A stretch of 12,733 nt of DNA, taken from contig BNZR01000041.1 in the NCBI GenBank assembly GCA_026001245.1, forward strand, positions 1-12,733, read 5' to 3'. Origin of the DNA: Clostridia bacterium (GTDB lineage: Bacteria > Bacillota_A > Clostridia > Oscillospirales > UBA929). Shown here piece by piece: positions 12,184 to 12,733 of the stretch; within the stretch, counting starts at the first letter, position 1; each line of letters starts with the position of its first letter. The position numbers and the translations under genes are program-made. Below the pieces are notes generated by a model. The model made no database searches. It saw only the letters and a program-made list of their open reading frames with translations, and was not told the origin of the DNA.

Positions 12184-12733
12184 ATGATTAAAGAAATTTT
12201 TCTCGCCAAGCACGGGGAGCTTATACTGAAAGGCCTTAACCGCTCGCGGTTCGAGGCGCAATTGTTGCGCAACATCAAACGCCGCCTGTCGGATTTGGGG
12301 GCGTTTAACGTCTACTCTATGCAATCGACTATCTATGTCGAGCCGCAAGGCGAGGTGGACTACAACGCCGCGTTTAACGCGTTGTCGGACGTGTTCGGCA
12401 TAGTCGCGCTGTCCCGCGCCGCCGAGTGCGCTAAAGAACCGGAAGCGATTTTTGACCTTGCGGTCGGCTATCCGCGTGACGCGTTGATGGCCGCGAAGAC
12501 GTTTAAGGTTGAGGGCAGACGCTCGGACAAGGCCTTTGCGCTAAACTCGCCGCAGATATGCTACACCGCCGGGGAGCGTATCCTTGAAGCCTATCCGCAT
12601 TTGACGGTTGACGTGCGCCGCCCGGAGGTTACCGTATATGTCGAGGTGCGCGACCGCGCCGCCTATGTACACACCACGGCGGCCAAAGGCGCGGGGGGAC
12701 TGCCCGTCGGCACGGCGGGCAAGGCCGCGCTGT
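12184..12733 (+). CDS. thiI: tRNA 4-thiouridine synthase ThiI, 5' part
   Basis: ThiI transfers sulphur to U8 of tRNA and in many bacteria also to the thiamine thiazole pathway. The first 183 codons are present. The N-terminus IKEIFLAKHGELILKGLNRS is the classical ThiI start (KYGE-L-LKGKNR pattern). The following THUMP-like region (about 50-165) shows GRRSDKAFALNSPQICYTAG and VDVRRPEVTVYVEVRD, typical RNA-binding strands, and the fragment ends at KGAGGLPVGTAGKAAL, where the PP-loop domain begins. ATG 12184 is the only start: an in-frame TGA lies at 12169-12171 with no other start codon after it. No ribosome binding site precedes it. The cysteine desulphurase gene that often neighbours thiI is not seen upstream. 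The catalytic PP-loop and any rhodanese domain are outside the window. Confidence 0.92.
   Translation, partial: MIKEIFLAKHGELILKGLNRSRFEAQLLRNIKRRLSDLGAFNVYSMQSTIYVEPQGEVDYNAAFNALSDVFGIVALSRAAECAKEPEAIFDLAVGYPRDALMAAKTFKVEGRRSDKAFALNSPQICYTAGERILEAYPHLTVDVRRPEVTVYVEVRDRAAYVHTTAAKGAGGLPVGTAGKAAL

Overview
The window looks like chromosomal DNA of a Gram-positive, Bacillota/Clostridia-like bacterium. The evidence is strong AGGAGG-type ribosome binding sites, sigma-A style TTGACA-17-TATAAT promoters, an ECF-type sigma factor paired with a DUF4367 protein, a Firmicutes-type pyridoxamine kinase, and frequent GTG/TTG starts. The core genes are GC-rich. Two stretches are visibly more AT-rich: about 249-2482 and about 8562-9384. 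No genus can be named from sequence alone, and there are no rRNA, tRNA, CRISPR or classical IS features.

Left part. Bases 1-248 hold the C-terminal end of an SGNH-type (OatA-like) acyltransferase or hydrolase domain. Bases 370-2482 hold an apparent four-gene operon of unrecognised envelope proteins: one secreted protein, one small two-helix membrane protein, and two tandem paralogues with one N-terminal membrane anchor each. A perfect 12-bp dyad and a consensus extended -10 promoter follow. They lead into a three-gene unit (2603-4564): ECF-like sigma factor, membrane-anchored DUF4367 protein (probable anti-sigma/sensor), and an integral membrane protein built from two copies of one ~115-residue unit. 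A strong bidirectional terminator (4573-4605) separates this unit from a minus-strand methyl-accepting chemotaxis protein (dCache-HAMP-MCP).

Middle. asnB (glutamine-dependent asparagine synthetase) runs from 6788 to 8566. Its last coding bases (8527-8561) are repeated exactly at 9385-9419. Between the copies lies an AT-richer cassette with its own promoter, a JAMM/JAB-like protein gene, a small overlapping gene and a terminator. Past the second copy the reading frame would give an alternative asnB tail ending VEYAA. This looks like insertion of a small gene cassette at the asnB 3' end with duplication of the target, and it is the most unusual structure in the window.

Right part. A minus-strand pair (135-aa hypothetical protein plus a short, apparently frameshifted ORF) lies convergent to the cassette. 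A secreted M23 (LytM) peptidase follows on the plus strand and abuts, stop to stop, a minus-strand acyl carrier protein-pyridoxamine kinase operon. The last gene is the 5' part of thiI. It has no ribosome binding site, and its -10 box sits six bases before the ATG, which predicts a leaderless mRNA.
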